A stretch of DNA of 64,000 nucleotides from Tillandsia leiboldiana (Eukaryota; Streptophyta; Magnoliopsida; Poales; Bromeliaceae): contig CM055066.1 in NCBI GenBank assembly GCA_029204045.2, forward strand, positions 744,001-808,000. The letters are read 5' to 3'. Made by a program: the position numbers and the translations under genes. Positions 11,057 through 23,361 of this stretch are shown here, in pieces (the stretch's first letter is position 1; every line of letters begins with the position of its first letter). A model generated the notes under the pieces. The model was not told the DNA's origin. It was given only the letters and a program-made list of their open reading frames with translations, and searched no databases.

Positions 11057-14000
11057 ATGAGGAAGCAAAATAGCGGGGAGGTCGATATTAGGGTTCAGTC
11101 GCGGTTCGGGGACAATGCCGTGCGCCCGCTTGAGGTGAGCCCGGGCGTGGCAACGACGGCGGCGGTGGCGGCGCCGCCCCCCCGGCGGGCGCCGCCGCCA
11201 CCGCGGAGGCCGCGGCTGAGGTGGTCGCCGTGGCTTGTGCCGGCGATCGTGGCGGCGAACGTGGTAGTGTTCTTGGTGACCATGTCTGTGAACGATTGCC
11301 CCAAGAGGAGCTCCTCCTGCATCGTCCGCTTCCTCGGGAGGTTCTCCTTCCAGCCCCTCAAGGAGAACCCCCTCCTCGGCCCCTCCTCCTCCACGTAAGT
11401 CCCTCTCTCTCTCTCTCAATAGCCCTCTCAATTTGATTTTTGTTTTGTTTTTTTTTTTGCTGGCGCCTTCATAACTTTTGATTTTTGACGCAATTAAATA
11501 ATTTCACTAAATTCATTCATGTTTGCAAATCGAACAAATTTTTTAGCTTAACTCATTAGAATTATTCAAATAGAAAATATTAGAGGTTGAGGGGTTATTT
11601 TAATCATGGACCACTTCAAAATTGTTTCAAATTAGTTCCCGTCGTTTTTATGTTGATTGTGTGCATTTTAATGAACAGTTGAAACTGCTAAAGACTTGAT
11701 TTTTTTTAAGCCTTTGGGGTCAAGTGATTGCTAAGGGTTTGTTTGGATGCATAAACATTTTGTTCGGTACATCTCATTTATTTACTTGAGTGCCTTGCAG
11801 TAATTGGTAGATACAGAGTTTGAGTAGACGTCTACAAAGGCGTAATATTTGCAGGCTCTAAGCCATTTTCTCAGAGTAAGATAAATTACTTCGTAGGGGG
11901 GAATAGAATATATATTGGAAAAACTATGACTAGACTAGAAGCGAACTCTTCGCTTGCAATCACAATCGAGAATCCCTGTAATGTGTAAGTTTATCGCTAG
12001 ATAACTTGTTTTCAGTTTTAACATCCAATTAGGCACTTAATGTTAGTGGATATTTTGGAGCTAAGACAGAATTTTGATCCATGATGATCTCCTAATTCAT
12101 TTTGGAATATGTGGTCCAGTTTAGAGCATATATGGGAGTGGATTGTTTTTTGAAGAGCAATAACAAAGTGTCAGTTGTCTGATTTGTTCATTGAAGACTA
12201 ATAAAAATAATGGTTATTTATGATCGGTCCAGCAAATCCTACTTGCAATTATTTTCTCAAGTAAAATGTCTTTTTTTCTATTGATTTTCTAATGTATTGT
12301 TCAGCTGTAATAGTAGCATATAATCATAATATGAACGTCCTCCTTGATTTTCTAATGTTCTTTACTTGTTTAATGGTTTTTGACTCAGTTTGTTTAAGGA
12401 ATGTTGATGTTCTTGCTCTTTAAATATTGCAAATCTCACTGACTGAGAAAACAGGACTTCACCTAAGGCAGCCTCTGCATGTCAATTATGTTTCTTACTT
12501 GTGATGCTTCACACATCTATACACAAACTTATAAGTGACTGGGATTACTAATTAGAAGGATCTATTGTCTAATAATCATCAGGTTGGAGAAGATGGGGGC
12601 CCTAGATGTGAATAAGGTGGTTAAGGAGCACCAGGGATGGCGTCTGATCACTTGCATTTGGCTACACGCTGGGGTTGTTCACATACTTGCCAATATGATA
12701 AGCCTTCTCCTTATTGGAATTCGACTAGAACAAGAATTTGGGTTTGGTATGTAGCTTAACTAAGTCACGGCACAGTTAGATTTTGATATCTTTCTCTGAA
12801 TATGTGTCCTTTCCAACGGTGCTTTTCATATTTGACATTTTTCGTACTTTGTTTCTTTGTATATGTTTGTCGATCTCTCTCTCTTGTCTGATGGTACACA
12901 TGGGCTATACATCATTTAGTGATGCGTAATATTTTTTTTATGCAGTTTTTTCCGTAGCCACTTGATGCCATACAAAATAACATTAAATGGCAAATTTGAG
13001 CCTCTAATCTAGCTTACAAATTTATGTCAAGTTAAGGAGATATCTAAAATTATCCCTTTTTTTCCTTTATGCAGTGAAAATTGGTCTTTTATATGTCATT
13101 TCTGGGCTTGGTGGGAGCTTGTTGTCTGCTCTCTTCATCCAATCAAATATATCTGTTGGTGCCTCCGGTGCTCTTTTTGGTTTACTTGGAGCCATGCTTT
13201 CCGAACTAATAATGAATTGGACTATCTATGCAAATAAGGTATCCTTTTTTTATATGCATATCAAGAAAAGTAGTAATGACTGTGGACTTTTAGGTTCTTG
13301 CTGTTGGTTTCATTATCTGATATTTACCACTTTTTCTTCAGTTTGCTGCACTGTTGTCCCTATTGTTCATAGTAGTAATAAACTTGGCTGTCGGAATACT
13401 CCCACATGTCGACAACTTTGCTCATATTGGAGGGTTTCTTTCTGGGTTTCTTCTTGGTTTTGTTTTTCTTATTCGCCCTCAGTTTGGCTGGACCAGCCAA
13501 AAGAATGATGCTCCTGGATATCAAACAGACCTAGTTCGACACAAACACAAGGTTTATCAATATGTATTGTGGGCAATTGCTTCCATCTGTTTAATTGTTG
13601 GGTAAGCAACTTTCTATTGCAAACATTTTGTGTTTAGTATGTTTGTATGCTCTTATTACCTAACGAATCTTTACTTAAAAAGGAAATAGCTTTGTGGTCT
13701 ATCATTTGATTACAAACTTTTGCTCCTAAAATGTAAGAGGATTCAATATCTATTTTCGTTCTTCCTTACCGTTTGTTGTTTATATCATATGCATTCAATC
13801 ATTTGCCTCTCTTTAACAAAAAGGTGTATGAAAAATGTATAGGTTCACTGTTGGTCTCGTTATGCTATTTCGAGGGGTCAATGGAAATGATCATTGTTCC
13901 TGGTGCCATTATCTAAGCTGTGTTCCTACTAAAAGATGGAGCTGCAATTCATCACCAACCTATTGCACGGTGAGTTGCTTTTTACTCTGCAACCCCCACA

Positions 14001-14437
14001 CCCTCCCCCCATTTTTCATGGTTTTATTTGTCAGCATACAGGCCTTGCCTGAACTATTGAACATTTCGAAGTAGGTACCCTAACTTTAAATATTTTTTAT
14101 TTTTACTGTATAACCTTACAGTATGTTTGAGTTTAGAAAATTCCGTGAAGCTTTGTTAAAGAAAGTTTAGCGGCGTCAAGAAAGAAAGGGTTACAGATAT
14201 TATTTCATTAAAAAAAGTTACAAATAACATTTAAGTCTGATACGAAAGTATTCAGATTATACGCATTGCAAGGTTATGACTGAGATTGTTGACTCTTCCA
14301 TGTATTTCATACAGTCATCTCAAAATGGCAACACCCTGAGCTTAACATGCGAAGGCAATGGAAGAAACCGTAGCTACTTGTTGCCTAATGCAACTGAAGC
14401 TCGAATTAGAGACTTGTGCGTGCAGCTCTGCAGCTGA
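11057..14437 (+). CDS. Rhomboid-like intramembrane serine protease (RBL family)
   Basis: Six exons (11057-11394, 12583-12746, 13075-13238, 13342-13601, 13843-13969, 14315-14437) join in frame to 391 residues. A basic, Pro-rich cytosolic N-terminus precedes the first membrane helix (WSPWLVPAIVAANVVVFLV). The active set is complete: WLHAGVVHILANM supplies His141, His146 and Asn150; GASGALFG supplies the nucleophile Ser198; HIGGFLSGF supplies His250. The Cys-rich tail (CSWCHYLSCVPTKRWSC) is typical of the plant RBL1/RBL2-type Golgi or secretory rhomboids, which cleave membrane-anchored substrates inside the bilayer. The assigned substrate is unknown. The start was chosen as the first ATG of the long GC-rich exon, after a leader rich in GC and AGCGAG repeats. 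Confidence in family is high; the choice between RBL1 and RBL2 is not resolved. Confidence 0.95.
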
Positions 14438-16420
14438 GAGTGGTAAATTGGTTGTTCCTCGTTTCCCTGTGTGGGTTCTTCATATACATGCAAATTATAT
14501 GCTCGAAAGCTTTTGATTACTGAATTGTCCTTTGGATAGAAATGGTTTTGCTTGTAAAGGCACATTCATACAGGTCATATAATGAGAAATATGGTCAAAC
14601 ATCTGACAACAATTCTTTGAAACAAAAAAAATTTAACATATTGCTGTGATGTTACTAATATTATGAGGCTGTTTATCATTAGCGCATAGAAATTGAATCA
14701 CCTGATTTAGAGGCATAATAGAGACATCATATTCCTTTTTTATCCTTGCTGTAAAGCTGATCAGAGCTCAGGTATTTGAGCTTGCAATTGCAATATTTTG
14801 AGTTAATATTTTGCGTCTTTGCTATTCGGGTGATTGGATTGTAGTTCTTCCTTCATATATGAAGGCTTAATGGCTAAACCCGGCACTTAAAAACTTAGAC
14901 ACTAATTGCGCTTGTGCGTTAGTATTTGTTTAGAAATGACTGGAATCTAATCATGAACAATTGAAAATTTCTTTTTGGGGTTAAATGATTAGAGAATTTA
15001 CTTAATCATTTTGATCTTCATCTAGTAGCTTCTGTACACAACTTTTACACAGGCTAAGAACAGCCAACTTTGCTGCAGCCATGCTGAGACTGTAAAAATG
15101 AGTAATAACATCCTCATTCATCCTTTCTCTTTTATTCTTCTTCTTCTTCTATTCTTTATTTTTTTTGTGGGGGGAAAGTAGATGGCACATAGTTCCATGA
15201 GAGACATCCTCATTCTTTCTCTATTAATATAATTCAACTTACTGCTACAAGGACATAGCATTATGCACCATTCAGATCTTTCTTATTTTGCTCTTTTTCT
15301 TCTTCCTTTTTACATTTTAGAATCATTCATATCATTATTAGGATGCCTTATCTCTTACCCTTTAATGAAACACTCTTTTTCTTTCATTCTTTTCATTACC
15401 AATTTTCTTTCAGTAAAGCTAACCTGTTATTTGATGGATTGTGCCTGTGCATGTCCTTGCCATCATTTTCCTAAAGGCGTGAGAAATGAACAATACAAAT
15501 GTAGGATTCGGAGTAATTAACATGATCTATACATCATCATGGTACCTTTTGTTATTATTTACGCTTCAAATTGAAGTGATCTTCAGTTTCAACTCTTATA
15601 TCTCACCAGTAATTTAGAAACTTCCACTGCTCTAATTAATGAAATTCCAATTGTGTGTGATAGCATATTCCCGATTGAAATGATATTTACTTTTGATGTT
15701 GCGCGGGATTGACTATTTTGTAATTTAGTATAAATTTCTTAATCATATAAGTTTTATTGTTCAGATTTACTCATAAATCTCTCAACACGTTATACTCAGC
15801 AAGTTAAGAATGAGTGTTTCTTTTCTTTTTTTAACTAAGAAAAGCTCCCTAGGCACTTAGCTAGTTAAGTACTATAAAATTATAAATATAGTGACAGTTA
15901 TTAAATTATACAGTACTGTGTAAGATAATGAAATGGGTCCTTACTGCTGTAAAATCCTGCATACAGTTATAATTACTGTTTAATACGCATGCTTATTCGT
16001 TCTTAAGCTTTACTTATGGCATTTTACTGTTATTATATTGTTTTTTTATTATTTTTTTCTGAAAATATTTTTGGACTAGTATAATATAATTTTTTACTTG
16101 GAGCCATGTTACTACTTGGCACGTATTACGTCGCTCTCAATGTTTCATGGGATTCCCTCTTGGTACTATTCCAGAGTAACTAATTGATAATTTTCTTTTC
16201 TTTTTTTTTTACCTTCTTTTTTGAATTTATTTTTAACAAAGTCAATAGGCTACAAGTGGGTAGGAATATGGCTAAATAGTAATGTTAGTGGTAGCTGATG
16301 TAGCCCATAAAAGTGAGAATCCTGGTCTCACTGTTTCTTTAGATTTTTAGTTTATTTTTAAATATTTTTTTTTTCAAGAGTAAGAGAGGGGAAAAAAATC
16401 TCCAAGGTCTCACTGTTTTT
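14438..16420. other. 3' UTR then intergenic DNA, no gene seen
   Basis: After the rhomboid stop the sequence is AT-rich with pyrimidine tracts. Open frames here, such as one at 15263-15520, lack codon bias, homology and splice context. Nothing else is recognisable. Confidence 0.5.
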
Positions 16421-16425
16421 CGTAT

Positions 16426-16589
16426 GGTTAATGCTACTTGTTCATCTCAAATGAGATGTACATTTTACATTCCATCCATTCAAATATGGGGTAAATTTTA
16501 TCGGTCATTTTGACCGGCTAGTTTCCACTCTTGGATGGAATAAAATTCGTGATATACACCACATTTGAAATATATATATAGCATTGCTC
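16426..16589. mobile_element. Diverged Mutator-type MITE, copy 1 of 3
   Basis: This 164-bp segment starts GGTTAATGCTACTTG and ends ATATAGCATTGCTC, so its ends are inverted (AATGCTA...). Flanking 9-mers TTTTCGTAT and TTTTTGTAA match at 7 of 9 positions, consistent with a worn 9-bp target duplication. Internal GATGTACATTTTAC and ...GTGATATACACC parallel the copies at 17532 and 17878. Confidence 0.55.
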
Positions 16590-16678
16590 TTTTTGTAATG
16601 ATCTAATAGCTTTTTTATTTTTATTTTTAAATTAATAAAATATTTTTCTTTGTTGCAAATTTATAAGTTATAAAGCAG

Positions 16679-16682
<4 letters not shown>

Positions 16683-16724
<42 letters not shown>

Positions 16725-16770
16725 CGAAGCGCACACTATATATATATATATACCGAAGCGCACACTATAA
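16683..16770. repeat. (TA)n with duplicated ACCGAAGCGCACACTATA unit
   Basis: A TA microsatellite is interrupted by two copies of the 18-mer ACCGAAGCGCACACTATA, about 16724-16741 and 16752-16769. A related sequence, GCGCACCGAAGTGCGC, lies near 56725. Confidence 0.7.
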
Positions 16771-17531
16771 GCAGCAAACGAATTTCGTTGTCATCTATTT
16801 ATTTTTTATGACGGTGCTTCTAAAATAATGATCGGTGCAGTTAAGTATGATCTAGACTATTTAAATTATTAAAAAATAAATTTTATATTTTTTTAATATT
16901 TTTTTATCTATTAAATGAATATAAAAATAAACGGTTAAAAATGAATATTTTTTAAATAATGATGATATGAGTCTTATAATCAAAACAGAGATTGTTGATT
17001 TTGTTTTAAATAAATTTTAAAAAAATTTATTCAAAATTTAATTAATTTAAATTTTTTTATATCGTTAAATGAGTAAAAAAATTATATTTATTATTAAAAT
17101 TATAAATTTTATAATTTTTTTTATCATTAGGTCAATAATATTAAAAAAATTTAAAATTTAATTTTTATATATCTTCAATAGTCTATATCATATTCAATAA
17201 ATAGATAGTAATAAAGCACGTTTGTTATTGATAACATTAACGTTCAACTCCCTCTATACATGTACATAGTTAATTTTTGTTGGATACAAACCAGATTTTC
17301 TGATATTGTACTCTCATCCAGGGCACCAGAATAGAACTCTGGAAGGGGTTAATAAATGGGGGAGGAAAAGTTGAGGTTACCCTAAACTTTTTTTTCTCTA
17401 AGTCTTGGACTGGGTCATAACAGTAAAATTGGATGTACATTGATCCGAAAAATAAAAAAGAAATAGTGAGAAAATGAGTTTTGGGATCTAGGTTGGCAAC
17501 AAGTCCATCTTATCTGCTGCTATTATTATTA

Positions 17532-17702
17532 GAGCAACGCTACATGTACACCCCCAAAGGGGGTGTACATCTTACACCCACCCATCTAAGGGTGGGGGGT
17601 CACTTCACAAATTGTGAAGTGACCCCTCATCACACCCCACCCATTGGATGGGCGAGGTGTGCGATGTACACCCCCAAATGGGATGTACAAGTAGCATTTT
17701 CC
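17532..17702. mobile_element. Mutator-type MITE, copy 2 of 3
   Basis: A 171-bp element flanked by perfect 9-bp duplications TTATTATTA (17523-17531 and 17703-17711). Its ends are inverted: GAGCAACGCTACATGTACA and, reverse-complemented, GGAAAATGCTACTTGTACA. The centre carries a near-perfect palindrome (GGGGTCACTTCACAA, one A, then its complement). A 9-bp duplication is the hallmark of Mutator-like elements. The target repeat is itself a TTA microsatellite, so the duplication alone is weak here, but the third copy confirms the pattern. Confidence 0.75.
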
Positions 17703-17877
17703 TTATTATTATTATCATGACAATTTGGGGAATTGCTATTCCCAAGAATCGTACATGAAAACAAGTCAGTGGGTGACAAATTTATACACCCCTCATCCTA
17801 CAACCAGTAAAAAACCTGTGTCAGATCACTTGGTTATGTGGGTTGACTCACCCATAGTAAAACTAGCTATACATATA

Positions 17878-18049
17878 GAGCAATGCTACACGTACATCCC
17901 GAAGGGGTGTATATCATACACCTTCATCATTTTAATGGTGGTGATATTTTTTACGGGTCACATCGATTGACCCATCATCACACCCCACCCATTGGATGGA
18001 TGGAGTGTGTGATATACACCCCGAATGGGGTGTACGGGTAGCATTTTCC
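17878..18049. mobile_element. Mutator-type MITE, copy 3 of 3
   Basis: A 172-bp element flanked by perfect non-trivial 9-bp duplications ATACATATA (17869-17877 and 18050-18058). The termini are GAGCAATGCTACACGTACA and the inverted GGAAAATGCTACCCGTACA. It shares the internal block TCATCACACCCCACCCATTG with copy 2. The central palindrome has decayed to GGGTCA...TGACCC. Confidence 0.8.
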
Positions 18050-18247
18050 ATACATATATATATAGCCAGAGTTCAACAACCAAATTTAATTTAATTTTTA
18101 GCATTAATTATTAACGTCAACATTTTGATAAGTGATATTAAAATCAATGATACGAATTTAATTTTCACACGATATAAGTAGTTGGGAGGAGAGATTGTTG
18201 GTTATTTATAAATTAAAAATAAATTATATTTTTTATTTCGTAATAAT

Positions 18248-18480
18248 AGATTTAAGAGACTAATAAATTAAGTTGAGTGAGTTCAATAAATTGAGTGGGA
18301 CAGTGATTCACAACAAATCTAATAGCAAGAGGTTCAACAATAGATCTAATGTTCAGATGAATTGAATCCGGTCGAAACCCGTAAATGTTGTGTTTATACG
18401 TTTTAAGTGAATTAGTTGCGTATATCTAATAGTTCGAACTTTTGAAATTAATAATTTAATCCAGATACTTGCACAGCTCA
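18248..18480. repeat. LTR-derived dispersed repeat, decayed copy A
   Basis: Aligns end to end with 32190-32415. Differences are almost only transitions, and copy A usually carries the A or T. The sequence style (AGACTAATAA..., GTTGCGTAT..., ATTCGAGCTTTTG in copy B) suggests the end of an LTR retrotransposon, but no coding part is present. Confidence 0.7.
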
Positions 18481-19008
18481 AGCTGGTTGAGCCGGATAGA
18501 GCCAATTCAAATATTTATTTGTAATTTTCTAAGCTTAATCCTATTCTGCTCAACTAAATCAAATTGAAGCCGAGTTAAGACAAGGTGAGAGACGAGTTTA
18601 ATATGCCAGAAAACTGTTGATTGTTGAAGACGAAGAAGAAAAGAAGAATAAGAATAAAAGCAGGCACATGATGCTAAGATTACTCATTTCTACTGCAATA
18701 TAACCTATGTTTTATTTTGAGAATTGAACAATAATACATTTGATAAATGATTAATTTGGGGCTCTTTTTATCTGGGGTGGGAGACATTCTAATTTCTTTT
18801 TTCTCTTTTTCGAAAAAAAGTCGAAACATAAATTTGAATCCAGTGGATTATTTTGCGGGCGCACGAAAGTAAAAGCCTCGATCTCTCCGAAAACGCAAAA
18901 GAGTTAAAAAAATAAAAAAAGAGAAAAAAAAAAGCGATCGAATCTGAGCCGTCGGTGGCTGGCACAACTTGCGATGGAAGCAAAGCGAACCAAAGCAAGC
19001 GCAGCGTG

Positions 19009-19040
<32 letters not shown>

Positions 19041-19250
19041 TCCCTGCATTTCCACCTAATTTACAAAACCACCCCTACACGCACCCCATGCTCATCACAA
19101 CCGTTGGTGGAGAATCGAACGGGTACAAAAACTGCGAGGTACAATCCTAAACACAGAGAAAAAAAAAAAAAAAAAAACATCATGATGCGGTGCTCCTCCA
19201 AATTCCAATCGAAAACCCTATTCCCCCGCCCATCCTTAAAACAAACGCTT
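18481..19250. other. Expansin upstream region
   Basis: AT-rich DNA with an A/T homopolymer at about 19009-19035 and an A run at 19160-19176. Nothing coding is seen. TATATATT elements near 19255-19275 are candidate TATA boxes for the expansin gene. Confidence 0.5.
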
Positions 19251-19346
19251 CCTTTATATATTTATATATTTATATTCATTTATGAGGGTACACTTTTTCA
19301 CTCGCAGTCCATAAATACCCTCACACATCTCTCCTCTCTCTCCTCA

Positions 19347-19400
<54 letters not shown>
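19347..19400. repeat. (CA)n microsatellite in the expansin leader
   Basis: About 26 CA units lie 60 bases before the expansin start codon, inside the likely 5' UTR. Length variation here would alter the leader directly. Confidence 0.95.
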
Positions 19401-19401
<1 letters not shown>

Positions 19402-19459
19402 CGCTCCACTCTTTCTATCTCTTCCTCACTTTGTTCTCACTTTGTGTTGTTTGTAAGAA

Positions 19460-19998
19460 ATGGGCGGGGTAGTAATCCTCTGCTTATTTAGTTTCCTCTT
19501 CTCCCTTGCGGACGCCCGCATACCCGGCGTATACGCGGCCGGGCAGTGGGAGAGCGCGCACGCGACCTTCTACGGCGGAAGCGACGCGTCGGGAACAATG
19601 GGGGGTGCGTGCGGGTACGGGAACATGTACAGCGAGGGGTACGGGGTGGAGACGGCGGCGCTGAGCACGGCGCTGTTCAACGAGGGGGAGAGCTGCGGGG
19701 CGTGCTTCGAGCTGAAATGCGCCGACGACCCCCAGTGGTGCCTGCAGCCCTCCATCCTCGTCACGGCCACCAACTTCTGCCCTCCCAACTACGCCCTCCC
19801 CTCCGACGACGGCGGCTGGTGCAACCCCCCTCGCCCCCACTTCGACCTCGCCATGCCCATGTTCCTCAAGATCGCCCACTACCGCGCCGGCATCGTCCCC
19901 GTCTCCTACCGCAGGTTTATTTACTACTATTTTTTTTTTTCTTTTGTTTTTTGTTTTTTTTGTTTTTTGTTTTTTTTTTTTTTTGAAGAAGAAGAAGA

Positions 19999-20031
<33 letters not shown>

Positions 20032-20883
20032 GCTCACGACGCAACTCGTGAACCTTTTTGTTTTCCTTGTAACGCTTTTTTTGCGTATATCCACCGCTAC
20101 GAGGCTGAAACGTGGGCCACGCCTCGCGGCCCACGGGCCCAGTGGCAAACTCGTGATTGTACCTAAACCCGGGGGGCATTTCCCGCGTCTCCGTCCCGTC
20201 TTTTCCACTGCTTTTTAGCTGTAGGCTATGGGGGGCAATACCGTAATTTCACGCCACCCACCCTCCACCTCGGTGAACGCGACAGCGGAAAACGCGTGAT
20301 CCCGGCGCGCGCCCGTTATTCCCCGGTCCCTCCGATACTTATACCCCATTTTTTTATTCTCCTTTCTTTTTTCTTTTTAAAATAAAATCTTTTTAATCCT
20401 TCCTTTTTGTTCGATATTACAAAACCCCCCTTCGGGAAAAAAAAAACAGTGTGCGGAACTCTATCTATGTATTCTAAGTAAAATGCTTTTTTATACACCC
20501 TGCTTTTTTGTCAAAAGATTATTATTATATACCAGCATTGCTCTTACATTAATCCGAGTGGTACGTGCCGCAGGGTGCCGTGCAAGAAATCCGGGGGGAT
20601 CCGGTTCACGATCAACGGGTTCAAGTACTTCAACCTGGTGCTGATCACGAACGTGGCCGGCGCCGGAGACATCGTGCGGGCGAGCGTGAAGGGGTCGCAG
20701 ACCGGGTGGATGCCGATGACCCGCAATTGGGGCCAGAACTGGCAATCCAACGCCGTCCTCGTCGGCCAGTCCCTCTCCTTCCGCGTCACCGGCAGCGACC
20801 GCCGCACCTCCACCTCCTGGAACGTCGCCCCCGCCGCCTGGCAGTTCGGCCAGACCTTCTCCGGAAAGAATTTCCGTGTCTGA
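19460..20883 (+). CDS. Alpha-expansin
   Basis: Two exons (19460-19914 and 20574-20883) give 254 residues, the normal alpha-expansin length. The signal peptide (GGVVILCLFSFLFSLADA) ends near residue 19. The GH45-like domain carries the conserved Cys series, GGACGYGN and the HFD motif (residues 127-129). Exon 2 carries the grass-pollen-allergen-like domain (GGIRFTINGFKYFNLVLITN, and a C-terminus WQFGQTFSGKNFRV). Expansins are secreted to the wall, where they loosen cellulose-xyloglucan contacts at acidic pH without hydrolysis. The 659-base intron splits the codon for Arg152 and holds a T-run/A-run foldback and a GC-rich block. Exons are far richer in GC than the flanks, as in many monocot genes. 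Family confidence is very high; the subgroup is not assigned. Confidence 0.97.
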
Positions 20884-21516
20884 AAGCAAAATCACCACTT
20901 ATTTAAAAATACAATTGATAAGTCAGCATATAATAGTAAACTAGTTATAGATAGTATGAAAAGAGCGGAATGTTTTGAAAATGTTCCCGCCCTTTTCGTG
21001 TTTTTTTGTTTGGAGTTTTAGGTCACCTTTCGCGCCAGTTTTTTTCTGTTGCGCGGACGGCGGTGGTGGTGTGGTGGTGTGTAGTGTGCGTGCTCTTTTT
21101 GGGTACCGGTGAAAAGTAAAAGGAGAGTGTTTTTGTTTATGTTTATCTCTTTGTTTTTGACCAGGGATATATAGTGGTGATGTGTTGATTTAGATAGTGT
21201 GTGAGGGGGACATTGTAGGGTGTGTGTGTGTGTAAAAGCAGGGGCTGAAGCGGCCGCAGCACTCGAAGAGAAGGGAGTGTGGCCCGCAGCTGCTGCTTTT
21301 TTTTGTGTCTGTTTGAAAAGAACATTACAGTGTTATGTTATAATATGTAGTAGTTGTTTAATATTTGGTGTTTAAATGCTTTGATCATAGTTTGCTGTTT
21401 TAAAATGTTTCTATGATGAGTAATATGTTGTTGGATTGCAACCTGTAATTTGCTCAGTTAAAGGGCTATGGCTCTCACTTAATCTTGTCATTTATGTTTA
21501 TATATGCCAGTAAGAT
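20884..21516. other. Expansin 3' UTR and flank
   Basis: TG-rich transcribed-looking sequence (GGTGGTGTGGTGGTGTG near 21062, TGTGTGTGTG near 21225) follows the stop. No reading frame is supported. Confidence 0.5.
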
Positions 21517-21774
21517 CACTACAACAAAATTAAATTATAAGGACACATATTTGTGACACTTTTGTATAAGTGTTCTATCTATATTTCATTTATATCTAAA
21601 ATTAGGTTATAGGAACACAGTTTTAAAATATATTACAAAAATATATCGCTATACACTCAAACGATTGCACATATAGCAACACTTACAATAAGTGCCGGTA
21701 TTTTTGTCTGTGATATTTGTTTTAAATTTTAGAAACACTTAAAAATATCGCTATAGTCTAATTTTGTTGTAGTG
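21517..21774. mobile_element. CACTA-type MITE
   Basis: A 258-bp element with terminal inverted repeats CACTACAACAAAATTA and TAATTTTGTTGTAGTG, flanked by the 3-bp duplication GAT (21514-21516 and 21775-21777). CACTACAACAAAA ends and 3-bp target duplications are diagnostic of plant CACTA (En/Spm) elements. It is too short to encode transposase and shows subterminal AAGTGT-type repeats. Confidence 0.9.
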
Positions 21775-21777
21775 GAT

Positions 21778-22640
21778 AACGTAACCACCGATTGTAAGTA
21801 TGTTGAATAGGTGTGCTGAATAATAATGTGCTATTTTATCTGCAATTTAGAATTGGGCAATTGCCATGATTCGGATAAGTAGATTTGTTCTCTGAATCAA
21901 GTTGTAAATTAAGTATAAGATGAAGTGTTGTTTATTGGATAAAAAAATGGCCGTGCCTCATTTTAGTCCTCTTTCTTATAAACTCTTTGCATGTGTGCTG
22001 TATTATTGGCTTTACTATATGTTACCTAAAAAATTCATCTATAGTAAACAAGCTTACGAATACATGTTAATGTCTACACTCACATACACGATGAACATGA
22101 AAGACGTGACACAATAAGACAAATGATATTGGCAGAATATTTGAATACAACCTTGTCGAATCCTAAGTTCAAATCTCTTCCTTCTACTTCGGGGCATTAT
22201 TTTCTTGCTTCATTCTATTCAATTTAATCTTGCGTGGCAATAGATCCACATTAATTGAATTGGTTTGTGTGGATAATTGGATTCACTGCTCGAGCTCGTA
22301 TGGGCCTGTTTGGACTGAATCACGACCGGATCACTTTGTTGGGCCTAAATTGAGCCTGTACTCTACTAAATCCTTAATGAGAAATCGTTACCGTCTAATC
22401 ACGCAGCAAAAAAAAAAAAAAAAAAAAAAATTAAAAATTAAAATTGATAGTTGATATTTAAAATTTTAAATTTAAAGTATAATTATTTTATGTTTTTAAC
22501 TAAATTTATTTTTATTTTTTTTTTAAAAAAAACAAAATATTCTATCTTTCTCTCAAGTTTTAAAAGGTGATCGTGCAAAATAATTATAGTACGAGGCCCC
22601 ACGTTACAATGATAAATCGACAAAGGCATATTAGATCGAA
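21778..22640. other. Intergenic, no gene seen
   Basis: AT-rich sequence with an A run at 22408-22430. From about 22640 the sequence becomes CpG-rich with GATCGA repeats and the AGGGTTT motif, marking the leader of the next gene. Confidence 0.5.
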
Positions 22641-23312
22641 ATCGAATCGATTCCTCTCGACGCTTCTCCCCGACTCGTGAGTCGTCGCCTACTCGGCTAG
22701 GGTTTGCTCGAGATCGAGATCGAGATCGAGCTCCTCCCTTTCCCACCTCGCATCCCTCGTCCTCGCTAGGGTTTCCCCCACCCTCTTGAGATCGGTAGCG
22801 TTTTCGCTCTCCTCTTCATCCCAGGTTCGTCTTAAGCTACTTGAATCGGATATTTCCTTTAACTGTTGCTTTTCCCCCTTTTTTTCGAGCTATCCTTCTA
22901 TTTTTGTTTCTTTTTTTTCTTTTGAAATTTTTTATCTAATAATTTTGTTTTTCCCTGATTTTGGAAGTAAAATTTGGGGATTTTGTTGCTTGGTGAATCA
23001 TTTTATGTTTGAGGTGACTTTGGTGTACACATTCGCAAGCAGGGAAGTGGCCGGAAAAAGCTATACTATACTTTAGCTAATTATATCATAGTTATTGTGT
23101 TATTTGTCTAGGGTTTACCCTTGTAGATCATAGGTATCATCTGTTGTCTAGAGAGTTTGCGGCTCTAATGATATTTAGGGTAAGGTTTAGTTATGTACAA
23201 GTAGGAATGGATTCTGTGCATTGATAGTTCAATATTAGAGTATAGGTTGGTGTATTTATAAGCAAGTTCTAGATGCATGTAGATCACCTTGTCCAAATTT
23301 AAAACATTTCTG

Positions 23313-23314
<2 letters not shown>

Positions 23315-23359
<45 letters not shown>
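23315..23359. repeat. Long A homopolymer in the SCL30 leader intron
   Basis: About 45 consecutive A residues lie in the 5' UTR intron. This is a length-unstable tract whose exact size may be a sequencing or assembly estimate. Confidence 0.9.

Positions 23360-23361
<2 letters not shown>

Noticed and set aside
15263..15520. 85-codon plus-strand frame between rhomboid and expansin
   Set aside because: AT-rich, hydrophobic by composition, no start context, no splice partner and no similarity I recognise.
19484..20179. 231-codon minus-strand frame across the expansin exon and intron
   Set aside because: It runs through a homopolymer (Phe and Lys runs) and mirrors the GC-rich expansin exon. There is no independent support.
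20470..20550. A fourth, very short copy of the Mutator-type MITE in the expansin intron (AAAATGCT...AGCATTGCTC)
   Set aside because: Only the outermost 8-10 bases resemble the family and no 9-bp duplication flanks it. Chance similarity cannot be excluded.
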